64,000 bases of DNA from an uncultured Prevotella sp. GTDB lineage: Bacteria; Bacteroidota; Bacteroidia; Bacteroidales; Bacteroidaceae. The stretch covers positions 33,460 to 97,459 of the forward strand of contig URRR01000008.1 in assembly GCA_900550365.1 (NCBI GenBank). Direction: 5' to 3'. Position numbers and translations under genes: made by a program. Shown piece after piece: positions 25,370-33,919 of this stretch. The notes beneath the pieces were generated by a model. The model was not told the DNA's origin and ran no database searches. It saw only the letters and a program-made list of their open reading frames with translations. The first letter of the stretch is position 1, and each line of letters begins with the position of its first letter.

Positions 25370-26524
25370 TCAGAGTCCCACTTGCCGCTGCTGTTCGGCA
25401 TTATAGCGGTCGCCGACAACGGGTATGGCCTCCACGCGGCGTTCCAGTTCGGCCCATTCTTCAGGCGCAAGAGAGAAGTCAAGCGCATGAAGATTCTCCT
25501 CAAGATGAGCGGTCTTGGTGGTACCGGGTATAGGAACAATCCACGGTCTCTTCTGCAACAGCCAGCCGAGAGCCACCTGCGCTGACGTCATGCCGCGCGT
25601 GCGGCCGAAGTCCTGCAGCACGTTCACTATGCGCGTGTTCTGCCGTATGGCATCGGGCTGGAAGCGCGGCAGGGTAGGGCGGTTGTCGTTGTTGACGTCA
25701 AACACGGTGTATTCATTGATGCAGCCGCCAAGGAAGCCGCGGTTGATAGGGCTGTAAGGCACGAAGCCTATGCCCAGCTCGCCGCACACGTCGAGCACGC
25801 CGTTGTTCTCAACGAGGCGGTGCATCAGGTGATATTCGCTCTGCACTGCCGTAAGCGGGCACACGGCGTGAGCCTTGCGTATGGTATCGGCGCTGACCTC
25901 GCACAGCCCCCAGCGCTGCACCTTGCCCTCCTTGATAAGGTCGGCTATGGTTGAGGCCACGTCCTCAATGGGCGTATTGACGTCAAAGCGGTGCTGATAG
26001 AACATGGGTATGCTGTCAATGCGCAGCCGCCTCAGCGAGTCTTCACAGTAGCGGCGTATGGTCTCCGGGCGGCTGTCTTGCCGGCCTGTGGCCTTGCCGT
26101 TGATTACCTCGTGGCCGAACTTTGTTGTGATGTTCACCTTTCCTTTATACGGCGCGAGGGCCTCGCCGATAAACTCCTCGTTGTTCAGCGGGCCGTAGAT
26201 AATGGCCGTGTCGAAGAGAGTTACGCCCTTGTCAACCGCCTCATGTATCACGCGTATGCGCGCCTCCTTGTCGGGATACTGGCTGCGGTTGTACGTCATG
26301 CCCATGACGCCGAAGCCGAGTGCCGACACGTCAAAGGCCGCGCTGCCCGTGCCCAGTGTGCGGTGGGGCATAGGATGACGGCCGGAGGCCGGCGTTGCGT
26401 TGTTGTCAACGATGTTGTTTACCGCCTGTACTTTGTTTATCGTGGGCTGTATGGCCAGAGCCGCCCCTGCCGCGGCGGCTGTTTTCAGAAATCCGCGGCG
26501 GCTGATGTTTTTCATTTCGTTCAT
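25370..26524 (-). CDS. Aldo/keto reductase with Tat signal
   Basis: A 384-residue NADPH-dependent oxidoreductase of the AKR family, TIM-barrel fold. The N-terminus (from the ATG at 26524) shows a twin-arginine signal ISRRGFLKTAAAAGAALA, so the folded enzyme is predicted to be exported to the periplasm. The barrel carries the catalytic DTAIIYG block (Asp, Tyr), the TTKFGHE Lys block, YQHRFD (His) and the C-terminal NADP-binding VPIPGTTK. The physiological substrate is unknown. Its start codon overlaps the stop of the acetyltransferase gene by one base (TAATG), so translation is probably coupled. The longer upstream frame overlaps that gene and is rejected. Confidence 0.92.
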   Translation of the reverse strand: MNEMKNISRRGFLKTAAAAGAALAIQPTINKVQAVNNIVDNNATPASGRHPMPHRTLGTGSAAFDVSALGFGVMGMTYNRSQYPDKEARIRVIHEAVDKGVTLFDTAIIYGPLNNEEFIGEALAPYKGKVNITTKFGHEVINGKATGRQDSRPETIRRYCEDSLRRLRIDSIPMFYQHRFDVNTPIEDVASTIADLIKEGKVQRWGLCEVSADTIRKAHAVCPLTAVQSEYHLMHRLVENNGVLDVCGELGIGFVPYSPINRGFLGGCINEYTVFDVNNDNRPTLPRFQPDAIRQNTRIVNVLQDFGRTRGMTSAQVALGWLLQKRPWIVPIPGTTKTAHLEENLHALDFSLAPEEWAELERRVEAIPVVGDRYNAEQQRQVGL

Positions 26525-27099
26525 TACTGTTTGCCTGAAGGTTTTATCTGTTTGATTATTCTTGCCGGATTGCCCGCCACTACGGTCATTGGCGGCACGT
26601 CTTTGGTTACCACGCTGCCTGCTCCTACTATGCAGCCGTAGCCCAGAGTGACGCCTGGCAGGATGGTGGCTCCTATGCCTATCCATACTTTATCCTCGAT
26701 TACTATGCGCCGGCCGTAGGTGGCGCTGCGGTTGTCGGGGTCAGGGTCATGGTTGATGGTGATGATGTTCACCTTCGGACCTATGAACACGTCGTCGCCG
26801 ATAGTTATGCCTCCGCGGCCGAAGAACGTGCAGCACTGCTGTATGAAGCAGCGCCTGCCGATGGTCACCGGCTTACCGTAATCAATATATAAAGGTGGAA
26901 TGACGGTCGTGCTGGCGTCAAGGGGCTTACCCAATATGCGCTCCATGTACATGCGTGCCTCGTCAGCCGTGCGCCAGCATGTGTTCATCTCGGCGGCGGT
27001 CTTCATCGTGTCGAAGATTGCCGTAATCAAAGTCTCATACCCGGGCTCGTCAGGAGACACCAGCTCTCCGCTCAGGTCTTTCTCGAAAATATCTCTCAT
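26524..27099 (-). CDS. Sugar O-acetyltransferase, NodL/Maa-like
   Basis: A hexapeptide-repeat acetyltransferase, 191 residues from the ATG at 27099 (MRDIFEKDLSGE). That start fits the family's N-terminal helix and lies about 27 bp after a -7 element at 27126-27133. The longer frame from 27186 would start before that promoter. Beta-helix repeats run from about residue 75 to 185 (PVTIGRRCFIQQ, ITIGDDVFIGP, GYGCIVGAGSVVTKD), with a TINHDPD catalytic-His segment. It acetylates a sugar or oligosaccharide using acetyl-CoA. It is co-transcribed with the exported AKR, which suggests a small carbohydrate-modification unit. Confidence 0.88.
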   Translation of the reverse strand: MRDIFEKDLSGELVSPDEPGYETLITAIFDTMKTAAEMNTCWRTADEARMYMERILGKPLDASTTVIPPLYIDYGKPVTIGRRCFIQQCCTFFGRGGITIGDDVFIGPKVNIITINHDPDPDNRSATYGRRIVIEDKVWIGIGATILPGVTLGYGCIVGAGSVVTKDVPPMTVVAGNPARIIKQIKPSGKQ

Positions 27100-27125
27100 T
27101 GTCTCTCGGTTTATGTTTACCGCTA

Positions 27126-27133
27126 CAAAGATA
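27126..27133 (-). promoter_or_regulatory. -7 element of the acetyltransferase-AKR operon
   Basis: Minus-strand TATCTTTG, an exact TAnnTTTG match, 27 bp before the preferred ATG at 27099. Confidence 0.6.
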
Positions 27134-27222
27134 TGCAGTAAAGGCATAAACCGTTTTGCCTTAAGGCTCAATTTATTTTGCTCCAAGGCTCATTTTGCCG
27201 GTGTCCGGCCAAGCCTGGATGT

Positions 27223-28044
27223 TCAGGCACCTGCCGTAGGCGCGCAGCCGAACTTCTCTTTGTAAGCCTTCGAGAAGTGAGACAGGTTCTTGAAGCCTAC
27301 CTTGTAACACACGTCGGTCACCCTGGCGTGACAGTCTGACGTAATCAGCTCGCGGGCGGCGTCAAGGCGGCGGTTAATAATCCATTTGCGCGGCGTGAGG
27401 CTGCTCACCTTCTTGAAATCGCGCTTGAACGAGGCGAGGCTGCGCCCTGTGTAGGCGGCCATCTCTTTCATTGAAAGCTCGTACATGTAGTTGTCGTTCA
27501 TAAAGTCGAGCAGGTCAGTCTTCCACTGTTCGGCAAAGTCGAACAGTGATGCGTAAAGATTGAAGTCAGTGTGTAGCAGCACGTACATGCCTTCAGCCAT
27601 TTTCAGTCTCAATAATTCTGCTGAAGGCTGCTCGCCGGTGTCAAAGAACGGTATGACCGACCCGAACAGACTCTTCACATCGGGGCGGTCAGCCGGCAGA
27701 CGTATGAAGCTGCGTCTGTCGCGTCTTGCCTGTTCGGGCAAAGTGCTTTTGTCGAGCTTCTGGTAAAACTCACGCAGGAACCTGCGTGAGAATTTAAGAA
27801 CAATAGAGCGGTAAGGCACGCCGCCGCGTATGCGTTTCTGCAGCGTCATTCTGTGGTCGCGGCGCATGAAGGCGCACTCGCCGGCACGCAGCACGTGCTT
27901 CTTTCCTGCCTCGGTGATTTCCAGCTCACCCGAGCACAGGTAAATCAGCGTGTGTTCTCTGTTGGCATGCGAGCATTCACGGTTGTCAGTAAAATAACTG
28001 GCAATGAACACGCCAGAGTAATCAAGAACCTTCAGCTCTTCCAT
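27223..28044 (-). CDS. AraC-family transcriptional regulator
   Basis: A 273-residue AraC/XylS regulator. The N-terminal half resembles a cupin-type sensing domain (HTLIYLCSGELEI strand, VLRAGECAFMRRD). The C-terminal 100 residues carry two helix-turn-helix units (MKEMAAYTGRSLASFKRDF and ITSDCHARVTDVCYKVGF) and the signature FKNLSHFSKAYKEKFG. The start at 28044 is preferred because the -7 element at 28069-28076 lies only a few bases before the longer frame's first codon. It reads in the same direction as the acetyltransferase-AKR genes 124 bp downstream and may control them (inference). Confidence 0.9.
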   Translation of the reverse strand: MEELKVLDYSGVFIASYFTDNRECSHANREHTLIYLCSGELEITEAGKKHVLRAGECAFMRRDHRMTLQKRIRGGVPYRSIVLKFSRRFLREFYQKLDKSTLPEQARRDRRSFIRLPADRPDVKSLFGSVIPFFDTGEQPSAELLRLKMAEGMYVLLHTDFNLYASLFDFAEQWKTDLLDFMNDNYMYELSMKEMAAYTGRSLASFKRDFKKVSSLTPRKWIINRRLDAARELITSDCHARVTDVCYKVGFKNLSHFSKAYKEKFGCAPTAGA

Positions 28045-28068
28045 ATGCAAAGCATCTTTTTTACTTTG

Positions 28069-28076
28069 CAAAAGTA
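28069..28076 (-). promoter_or_regulatory. -7 element of the AraC gene
   Basis: Minus-strand TACTTTTG, a TAnnTTTG match, 25 bp before the preferred start codon. Confidence 0.6.
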
Positions 28077-28084
28077 ATAAAAAG

Positions 28085-28467
28085 AATTAAGAAATAATCC
28101 GGGAGTTAAGGAGAAAGTTCTTAGGAGTTAAGGAGGAAGTTCTTAGGAGTTAAGGAGAAAGTTCTTAGGAGTTAAGGAGTTATGGAGTTAAGGAGTTAAG
28201 ACATGTGCCTTGTTGCCTGAAATGCAAACCTGCTCGTCAACTTATAAGGCTGAGAGCAATAGGAGCAATGGGGCTGATATTAAATCAGATGAAATAGGAC
28301 CAATAAGGCAGATAAGGCCGATATACACTTACTCCTTCTCTCCTTACTCCTTTTCCTCCTTACTCCTTCTCTCCTTACTCCTTCCTACTTTTACTCCTTA
28401 CTCCTTTTCCTCCTTACTCCTTCTCTCCTTTCCCTCCTTTTTTACCTTTTTACCTTTTTACCTTTAA
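28085..28467. repeat. Composite repeat at the end of asnB
   Basis: From the asnB stop, read on the minus strand: AAAAAGGTA words (28442-28467), GGAGTAAGGAG words (about 28328-28440), then a less repetitive 80-bp block with CAATAAGGCAGATAAGGC, AAATCAGATGAAATAGGACC and GGCTGAGAGCAAT (28245-28327). Beyond it, GGAGTTAAGGAG words (28095-28200) end in AAGACATGTGCCTTGTTGCC. The same order is found after dapF (33694-33890) and, partly, after glnB (31825-32025). Confidence 0.75.
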
Positions 28468-30132
28468 TCAGTATGCCTTCTCGTGCACACCGCTTACGGC
28501 GCGTCCGCTGGGGTCGTTCTTTCCGGCGAACGACGCGTCCCAGGCCAGTGCCTCGGCCGTGCTGCAGGCCACGCTGGGTACGCTCGGCACGCTGTCGGCG
28601 GCGCTGTCGCCGGGGAAGTGAGAGGCGAATATCGTGCGGTAATAATACTCCTCCTTGCAGCGCGGCGGATTGATGGGGAAGCGCTCTGCGGCGTGCTCCA
28701 TTTCATAGTCGCTCACGCTGTCCTCGGTTATGCGCTTCAGGGTGTCAATCCACGAGTAGCCTACGCCGTCAGAGAACTGCTCCTTCTGCCGCCAGGCCAC
28801 CTCCTCGGGCAGCATGTCGGCAAAGGCCGAGCGCAGTATCTTCTTCTCTATCGTGTCGCCAGGGCACATCTTGGCCGCCGGATTGAGGCGCATCGCCACG
28901 TCGAGAAACTCCTTGTCGAGGAAGGGCACGCGGCCCTCGACGCCCCACGCGGCCAGACTCTTGTTGGCGCGCAGGCAGTCGTAGAGGTGCAGCTTGGAGA
29001 GCTTGCGCACCGTCTCCTCGTGAAACGCGCGTGCGTCAGGCGCCTTATGGAAGTAAAGGTAACCGCCGAACACCTCGTCGGCGCCCTCGCCCGAGAGCAC
29101 CATCTTTATGCCCATGCTCTTTATTACGCGCGCCAGGAGATACATCGGCGTAGAGGCGCGCACGGTGGTTACGTCGTAAGTCTCGGTGTAATAAATTACG
29201 TCGCTGATGGCGTCGAGCCCTTCCTGAATGGTGTAGTTAATCTCGTGGTGCACCGTTCCTATGTGGTCGGCCACGAGGCGGGCCTTGACCAGGTCGGGCG
29301 CGCCCTTCAGGCCCACGGCGAACGAGTGCAGGCGGGGCCACCATGCGGCGTCGCGCCCGTCGTCCTCGATGCGGCGGCCGGCATACTTTGCGGCCACGGC
29401 GCTGATTATCGACGAGTCGAGTCCGCCGCTGAGCAGCACGCCGTAGGGCACGTCGCTCATCATCTGGCGGCGCACGGCAGCCTCGAGCGCGCGGCGCAGC
29501 TCCTCCTCATCAGCCCCGTTGTCTTTCACGGCGTCATAACTGAACCAGTCGCGCTCGTAATATCTCCGTATCTTGCCGTCACGGCTGCTGAGGACGTGCC
29601 CCGGAGGGAACGGCTCGTAGCGGTCGCACTGCCCCTCGAGGGCCTTCAGCTCGCTCGCCACGTAAATGGTGCCGTCGGCGTCGCGGCCGATATACAGCGG
29701 GATAACGCCTATCGGGTCGCGTGCGATGAGATATTCGTCGCGCTCGGCGTCGTACAGAGCGAAGGCGAATATGCCGTTAAGCTCGTCGAGGAAGGCCGTG
29801 CCGCGGTCGCGGTAGAGGGCGAGGATGACCTCGCAGTCGCTGCCCGTCTGAAACCGGTACTTGCCGGCGTAGCGGCGGCGGATGTCCTGATGGTTGTAAA
29901 TCTCGCCGTTGACGGCCAGCACCTGCTTTCTGTCAGGGCTGAACAGCGGCTGGCGGCCCGACTCGGGGTCGACAATGGAGAGGCGCTCGTGGGCCAGAAT
30001 GGCCGAGCCTCCGCAGTAAATACCGCTCCAGTCTGGTCCGCGGTGACGTATCTTTCCGCTCATGCGCAGCGCCTTCTGTCTCAGCTCGGGCGACTGCTCC
30101 TTAATGTTGAAAATGCAAACTATTCCACACAT
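28468..30132 (-). CDS. asnB: Asparagine synthetase, glutamine-hydrolysing
   Basis: A 554-residue AsnB. The N-terminal class II glutaminase domain begins with the required MCGIVC (nucleophile Cys2 after Met removal) and contains RHRGPD and LAHERLSIVD. The synthetase domain has the PP-loop LSGGLDSS at about residues 232-239 and the GEGADEVFGGY block near 350. The enzyme makes asparagine from aspartate, ATP and glutamine in the cytosol. It sits downstream of glnB and amtB on the same strand, as part of a nitrogen-assimilation group. A long antisense frame over it is a GC-codon artefact. Confidence 0.95.
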   Translation of the reverse strand: MCGIVCIFNIKEQSPELRQKALRMSGKIRHRGPDWSGIYCGGSAILAHERLSIVDPESGRQPLFSPDRKQVLAVNGEIYNHQDIRRRYAGKYRFQTGSDCEVILALYRDRGTAFLDELNGIFAFALYDAERDEYLIARDPIGVIPLYIGRDADGTIYVASELKALEGQCDRYEPFPPGHVLSSRDGKIRRYYERDWFSYDAVKDNGADEEELRRALEAAVRRQMMSDVPYGVLLSGGLDSSIISAVAAKYAGRRIEDDGRDAAWWPRLHSFAVGLKGAPDLVKARLVADHIGTVHHEINYTIQEGLDAISDVIYYTETYDVTTVRASTPMYLLARVIKSMGIKMVLSGEGADEVFGGYLYFHKAPDARAFHEETVRKLSKLHLYDCLRANKSLAAWGVEGRVPFLDKEFLDVAMRLNPAAKMCPGDTIEKKILRSAFADMLPEEVAWRQKEQFSDGVGYSWIDTLKRITEDSVSDYEMEHAAERFPINPPRCKEEYYYRTIFASHFPGDSAADSVPSVPSVACSTAEALAWDASFAGKNDPSGRAVSGVHEKAY

Positions 30133-30330
30133 GGTTGTTTAAGTTAAAAGTTAAAAGTTAAAAGTGAAGAGTTAAAAGTGAAGAGTGAAGAGTGAAGAGT
30201 GAAAAATCTGATAGAGTGAAAAGTGAAAAGTGAAGAGTGAAAAATCCAAATGACTAAGCAAATGGATTATTCACTTTTCATTCTTCACTTATTCAAATGG
30301 ATTATTCACTCTTCACTTTTCACTTTTCAC
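30133..30330. repeat. AGTGAAGAGTGAAAAG arrays between amtB and asnB
   Basis: AGTTAAAAGT and AGTGAAGAGT words (30143-30242) in one orientation and CACTTTTCACTCTTCACT (30268-30333) in the other, able to fold as a hairpin. The second half, read on the minus strand, directly follows the amtB stop. No promoter box was found here, so asnB may be read through from amtB. Confidence 0.65.
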
Positions 30331-31692
30331 TTAATTATACGCGCTTTCTCCGTGTTCATATATGTCGAGACCCTCTTCCTCAACGCGGCGGTCGACGCGG
30401 ATTCCGACGGTGCTGTCAACGATTTTGTAGAGGATGAACGTTACGACGGCGCTGAAAACTATCGAGACGAGGGTTGCGAACACCTGCACGCCGAGCTGAT
30501 GCCAGTCGCCGTAGAGCGCGCCCTCAACGCCGCCTTCGCCCGTGATGGCCTGGGTGGCGAACACGCCCGTGAGGATTGAACCTACGATACCGCCGATGCC
30601 GTGAACGCCGAAGGCGTCGAGAGCGTCGTCATATTTATATTTAGGCTTGATCACAGCTACCATGAAGAAGCAGATAATCGGGGTTATCAGACCGATGCAG
30701 AACGCGCCGAGCAGGTCTACCGAGCCTGCGGCCGGCGTAATGGCCACCAGTCCGGCTACGGCACCTGTGCAGGCGCCTACGGTTGTCGGCTTCTTGTTGA
30801 AAATCCAGTCGATAGCCATCCACACAACGGCGGCCGTGGCTGTGGCCACATGCGTTACGAGGAAGGCGTTGGCAGCCAGTCCGTCAGCAGCCAGTCCGCT
30901 GCCGGCGTTGAAGCCGAACCAGCCCAGCCAGAGGAACGATGTGCCCATGAAGACGAACGTGATGTTGTGCGGCGTGATAGGATGACCCACGCGGTAATCC
31001 TCACGCTTGCCTATCATCAGCGCCATTACGAGGGCCGAGATGCCGGCGTTGATGTGCACTACGGTGCCTCCGGCGAAGTCTATCGCGCCCATCTCCTGCA
31101 GGAATCCGCCGCCCCATACCCAGTGGGCCATGGGGAAATAGGCTATTATTACCCAGAGGATGATGAACACCATGTAGCCCTTGAACTTGATGCGCTCGGC
31201 AAAGGCGCCCAGGATAAGCGCCGGCGTGATGAGCGCGAACATGCACTGGAACATGACGAACGTCAGCTCGGGTATGTTGCCCGTGGTGAGCGTGTCGGGC
31301 GTTATGCCGCAGAGGAAGGCCTTGTCGAAGCCTCCAATGACGGCGAACAGCGCGCTGCCGGAGTCTTTAAAGCCCGTGCCGAAGGCCCACGTGTAGCCTA
31401 TGGCCACCCACAGAATGCTTATCACGCCCACGATGAGCATGGTCTGCATGATGATGCTGAGCACGTTCTTCTGGCGCACCAGTCCGCCGTAAAACAGCGC
31501 GATGCCCGGTATCGACATCAGCAGTACCAGTATTGTGGCTACAATCATCCACGCCGTGTTGCCGCTGTCGAGCGCGGCCTCGCCCGTGCCTGCCAGCGCC
31601 CCCGTGGCCGGGAGAGCCGCCATGAGAGCCGCCGCAGCCACTCTGCGGCCGGCTGTATATAACGGTGAAAATGTTTCTTTAATCCTTTTCAT
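30331..31692 (-). CDS. amtB: Ammonium transporter
   Basis: A 453-residue Amt/MEP/Rh channel in the inner membrane with an N-terminal signal-like segment and eleven hydrophobic helices. Family blocks seen are ALFYGGLVRQKNVLS, the MFALITPALILGAFAER loop, the DFAGGTVVHINAG signature (about residues 200-212) with the pore histidine, and DDALDAFGVHGIGG with the second pore His near 370. It imports ammonium under nitrogen limitation and is normally gated by a PII protein. glnB lies just upstream. The start at 31692 follows an AGGAG ribosome site. The longer frame from 31743 lacks one. Confidence 0.95.
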   Translation of the reverse strand: MKRIKETFSPLYTAGRRVAAAALMAALPATGALAGTGEAALDSGNTAWMIVATILVLLMSIPGIALFYGGLVRQKNVLSIIMQTMLIVGVISILWVAIGYTWAFGTGFKDSGSALFAVIGGFDKAFLCGITPDTLTTGNIPELTFVMFQCMFALITPALILGAFAERIKFKGYMVFIILWVIIAYFPMAHWVWGGGFLQEMGAIDFAGGTVVHINAGISALVMALMIGKREDYRVGHPITPHNITFVFMGTSFLWLGWFGFNAGSGLAADGLAANAFLVTHVATATAAVVWMAIDWIFNKKPTTVGACTGAVAGLVAITPAAGSVDLLGAFCIGLITPIICFFMVAVIKPKYKYDDALDAFGVHGIGGIVGSILTGVFATQAITGEGGVEGALYGDWHQLGVQVFATLVSIVFSAVVTFILYKIVDSTVGIRVDRRVEEEGLDIYEHGESAYN

Positions 31693-31824
31693 AATCTTTC
31701 TCCTTTTTGATTTTTTAATTACTTGATAATCAGTAACTTGCAATAAGCCGTCTTTTGGCCGGCAAAACGTGGCATATCAGCCTGCCGGATACGGCCTTTC
31801 GTCTGCTGAAATAGCATTTTTTAG

Positions 31825-32025
31825 AAATAGGACTAATAAGGCGGATAGGGCGGATAAGGCGGATATGACAAATAAGACCAATAAGGCAGATAAACAGCCT
31901 GCTCACTTACTACTTACTCCTTTTCTCCTTACTCCTTTACTTCTTCTCTCCTTACTCCTTTACTCCTTCTCTCCTTACTACTATTTTTACCTTTTTACTT
32001 TTTTACCTTTTTACCTTTCAAGGTC
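31825..32025. repeat. Composite repeat at the end of glnB
   Basis: Read on the minus strand from the glnB stop: AAAAAGGTA words, GGAGAGAAGGAGTAAGG words (31900-31980), then CAATAAGGCAGATAAGGC and AGATAGGGCGG-type words (31825-31895). The order is the same as after asnB and dapF. It fills the gap between glnB and amtB. Confidence 0.7.
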
Positions 32026-32382
32026 CTATTCTTCCTGTTCGGCGTTATACAGGGCTATGTCTCCGCGCTCGCCGGTGCGTATGCGTATGGCGTCGTCAAC
32101 GGGTATGATGAAAATGCGGCCGTCGCCTATCTCGCCCGTCTGTGCGGCCTTCAGTATGGCCTGCACGGCCCTCTCCACGTTCTTCTCGCGTACGACGAGC
32201 GACACCAGCGTGCGCTCTATCGAGCTCGTGTCGTACACTATGCCTCTGTAGATGCGCCCCTGGCGCGCCTTTCCGTTACCGCGCACGTCATAATAAGAGA
32301 ACCATTCGATATCGGCCTCAAGCAAAGCCTTCTTCACGTCCTCAAACCTTGACTTGCGGATGATTGCTTCAATCTTCTTCAT
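32026..32382 (-). CDS. glnB: Nitrogen regulatory protein PII
   Basis: A 118-residue PII signal protein. It begins MKKIEAIIRKSRFEDVK, as in GlnB/GlnK, and ends with the family block DGRIFIIPVDDAIRIRTGERG. PII trimers sense ATP/ADP and 2-oxoglutarate and bind AmtB, blocking ammonium entry. The T-loop region (about 37-55) reads RGIVYDTSSIER instead of the proteobacterial RGAEYTVDFLPK, so it keeps a Tyr at about the usual place but has a different tip. Uridylylation cannot be assumed. It is transcribed together with amtB. A -7 element lies at 32444-32451. Confidence 0.93.
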   Translation of the reverse strand: MKKIEAIIRKSRFEDVKKALLEADIEWFSYYDVRGNGKARQGRIYRGIVYDTSSIERTLVSLVVREKNVERAVQAILKAAQTGEIGDGRIFIIPVDDAIRIRTGERGDIALYNAEQEE

Positions 32383-32443
32383 TGCTTTCTCTCTTTTTGT
32401 TACATTAATAATAAATATATTGTCAATAAGTAAATTACATGTG

Positions 32444-32451
32444 CAAATTTA
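32444..32451 (-). promoter_or_regulatory. -7 element of the glnB-amtB operon
   Basis: Minus-strand TAAATTTG, an exact TAnnTTTG match, 62 bp before the glnB ATG. The 460-bp gap between glnB and dapF is AT-rich and otherwise without repeats or supported genes. Confidence 0.6.
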
Positions 32452-32784
32452 CAGCTTTTTGATACTTAAAACAATATTTAAACGGCATTATGTAACAAGA
32501 AAACCGCCGCCGTCTATAATTTTGCAGGCATTCAATGGGTTTTAACTTCAATATGTAAATAATAACGCTTTAAATCAAGCAAATTGTAATCTGACCGGCG
32601 CAAGCCGCAAATTTTTGCAACAAATATTGTTCAAAAGCTTCCAAAATTACATTTTGTATAAATTCGGTATATATTTGATTTCAATCTGAAAGTTATCGGC
32701 CCAATGGCCTGATATATAGTAAGTTGACATACGCAAAACTTTGATTTATGACCTTGCCGGCTTTTTTGTTTAATCAAAATGTTG

Positions 32785-32792
32785 TAAATTTG
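32785..32792 (+). promoter_or_regulatory. -7 element of dapF
   Basis: TAAATTTG, with TTTG at 32765-32768 (spacing 16). It lies 49 bp before the dapF ATG. Confidence 0.6.
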
Positions 32793-32841
32793 CACACAAG
32801 ATAAGACAAAAGTACATACATTAAGATAAAACCACATCAAA

Positions 32842-33693
32842 ATGACAGGGCAAGAGATAGAGTTCACCAAGATGCACGGAGCCGGAAATGATTACATCTA
32901 CGTGAACACCTTATTATATAATATACCTGACCCGGCCGCAGCCGCCGTTAAATGGAGCGACCGCCACAAGGGCATAGGCAGCGACGGACTGGTGCTGATA
33001 GGGGCGCCGGCGACGCCCGAGGCCGACTTCTCGATGCGCATCTTCAACGCTGATGGCTCCGAGGCGATGATGTGCGGCAACGCATCCCGCTGCATCGGCA
33101 AGTACCTTTACGAGAAAGGAATGACGCCGAAGACGGAGATCAGGCTCGAGACTCTGTCGGGAATAAAGACGCTCAGCCTGCACGTCAGCGGCGGAACGGT
33201 TGACAGCGTGACGGTGGACATGCTCGCACCGGCGTTCGACGTGCCGTCACAGTACGCCCCCGCTGACGGCCACTCGGCCGACGAAGGGCTTACGGCCGGC
33301 GGCCGCGTGTTCAAGGGTACGTTCGTGTCGATGGGCAATCCCCACTTCGTAACCTTCGTTGACGACATCGCGACGCTCGACATCGCCCGTTACGGCAGTC
33401 TGCTTGAGCATGACAAGGCGTTTCCGTCAAGATGCAACATAGAGTTCGCCCAGGTAATGGCTGACGGCACGATACGCACCCGTGTGTGGGAGCGCGGCAG
33501 CGGAATAACAATGGCCTGCGGCACTGGAGCCTGCGCCACGGCGGTAGCCGCCGCGCTTACGGGCCGCTCAGGCCGCTCGAGCGACATCGCTATGGACGGC
33601 GGCACGCTCTCGATAGAGTGGCGCGAGGCCGACAGCCACGTCATGATGACCGGTCCGGCGGAGTTCTGCTTTATTGGAAAGGTAAAATGGTAA
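32842..33693 (+). CDS. dapF: Diaminopimelate epimerase
   Basis: A 283-residue DapF, which converts LL- to meso-diaminopimelate for lysine and peptidoglycan synthesis. The N-terminal FTKMHGAGNDYIYV block is diagnostic. The two catalytic cysteines lie in MMCGNASRCIG (about residue 74) and ITMACGTGACATA (about 225), each in its expected GN or GTG context. The two-fold alpha/beta architecture is complete. It is followed 226 bp downstream by dapL, the preceding pathway enzyme. AAAAAGGTA repeats begin within five bases of its stop codon. Confidence 0.96.
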   Translation: MTGQEIEFTKMHGAGNDYIYVNTLLYNIPDPAAAAVKWSDRHKGIGSDGLVLIGAPATPEADFSMRIFNADGSEAMMCGNASRCIGKYLYEKGMTPKTEIRLETLSGIKTLSLHVSGGTVDSVTVDMLAPAFDVPSQYAPADGHSADEGLTAGGRVFKGTFVSMGNPHFVTFVDDIATLDIARYGSLLEHDKAFPSRCNIEFAQVMADGTIRTRVWERGSGITMACGTGACATAVAAALTGRSGRSSDIAMDGGTLSIEWREADSHVMMTGPAEFCFIGKVKW

Positions 33694-33910
33694 AAAAGTA
33701 AAAAGGTAAAAAATAGGAGTAAGGAGGAAGTAGTAAAAGTAGGAAGGAGTAAGGAGTAAGTAGGAAGGAGAGAAGGAGTAAGTAGAAAGTAGTAAGTGTT
33801 ATTTCAGCCTTATCTGCCCCATTGGTCCTATTTCATCTGATTTAGTATCAGCCTTATCAGCTCTATTTGTCTTATTGCTCTCAGCCTTAATTACTTTCTT
33901 AATTCATAAT
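33694..33910. repeat. Composite repeat at the end of dapF
   Basis: AAAAAGGTA words, then GGAGTAAGGAGG words (33714-33795), then a block with CAGCCTTATCTGCCCCATTG, GGTCCTATTTCATCTGATTT and TTGCTCTCAGCC (33806-33890). It is the reverse-oriented copy of 28245-28467, with the same order relative to the adjacent stop codon. The array ends in TTCATAATT just before dapL. Confidence 0.75.
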
Positions 33911-33919
33911 TAAAATCGT

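Noticed and set aside
25370..26686. Longer 438-codon form of the aldo/keto reductase
   Set aside because: The extra N-terminus is Arg/His-rich and overlaps the acetyltransferase gene. The ATG at 26524 gives a proper Tat signal and one-base overlap.
28483..30147. 554-codon open frame antisense to asnB
   Set aside because: It mirrors asnB codon for codon in a GC-rich gene, has no family pattern and is full of His, Arg, Val and Ala from the complementary frame.
30601..31662. 353-codon plus-strand frame opposite amtB
   Set aside because: It is an antisense shadow. The minus strand carries an unmistakable Amt transporter with its helices and signature.
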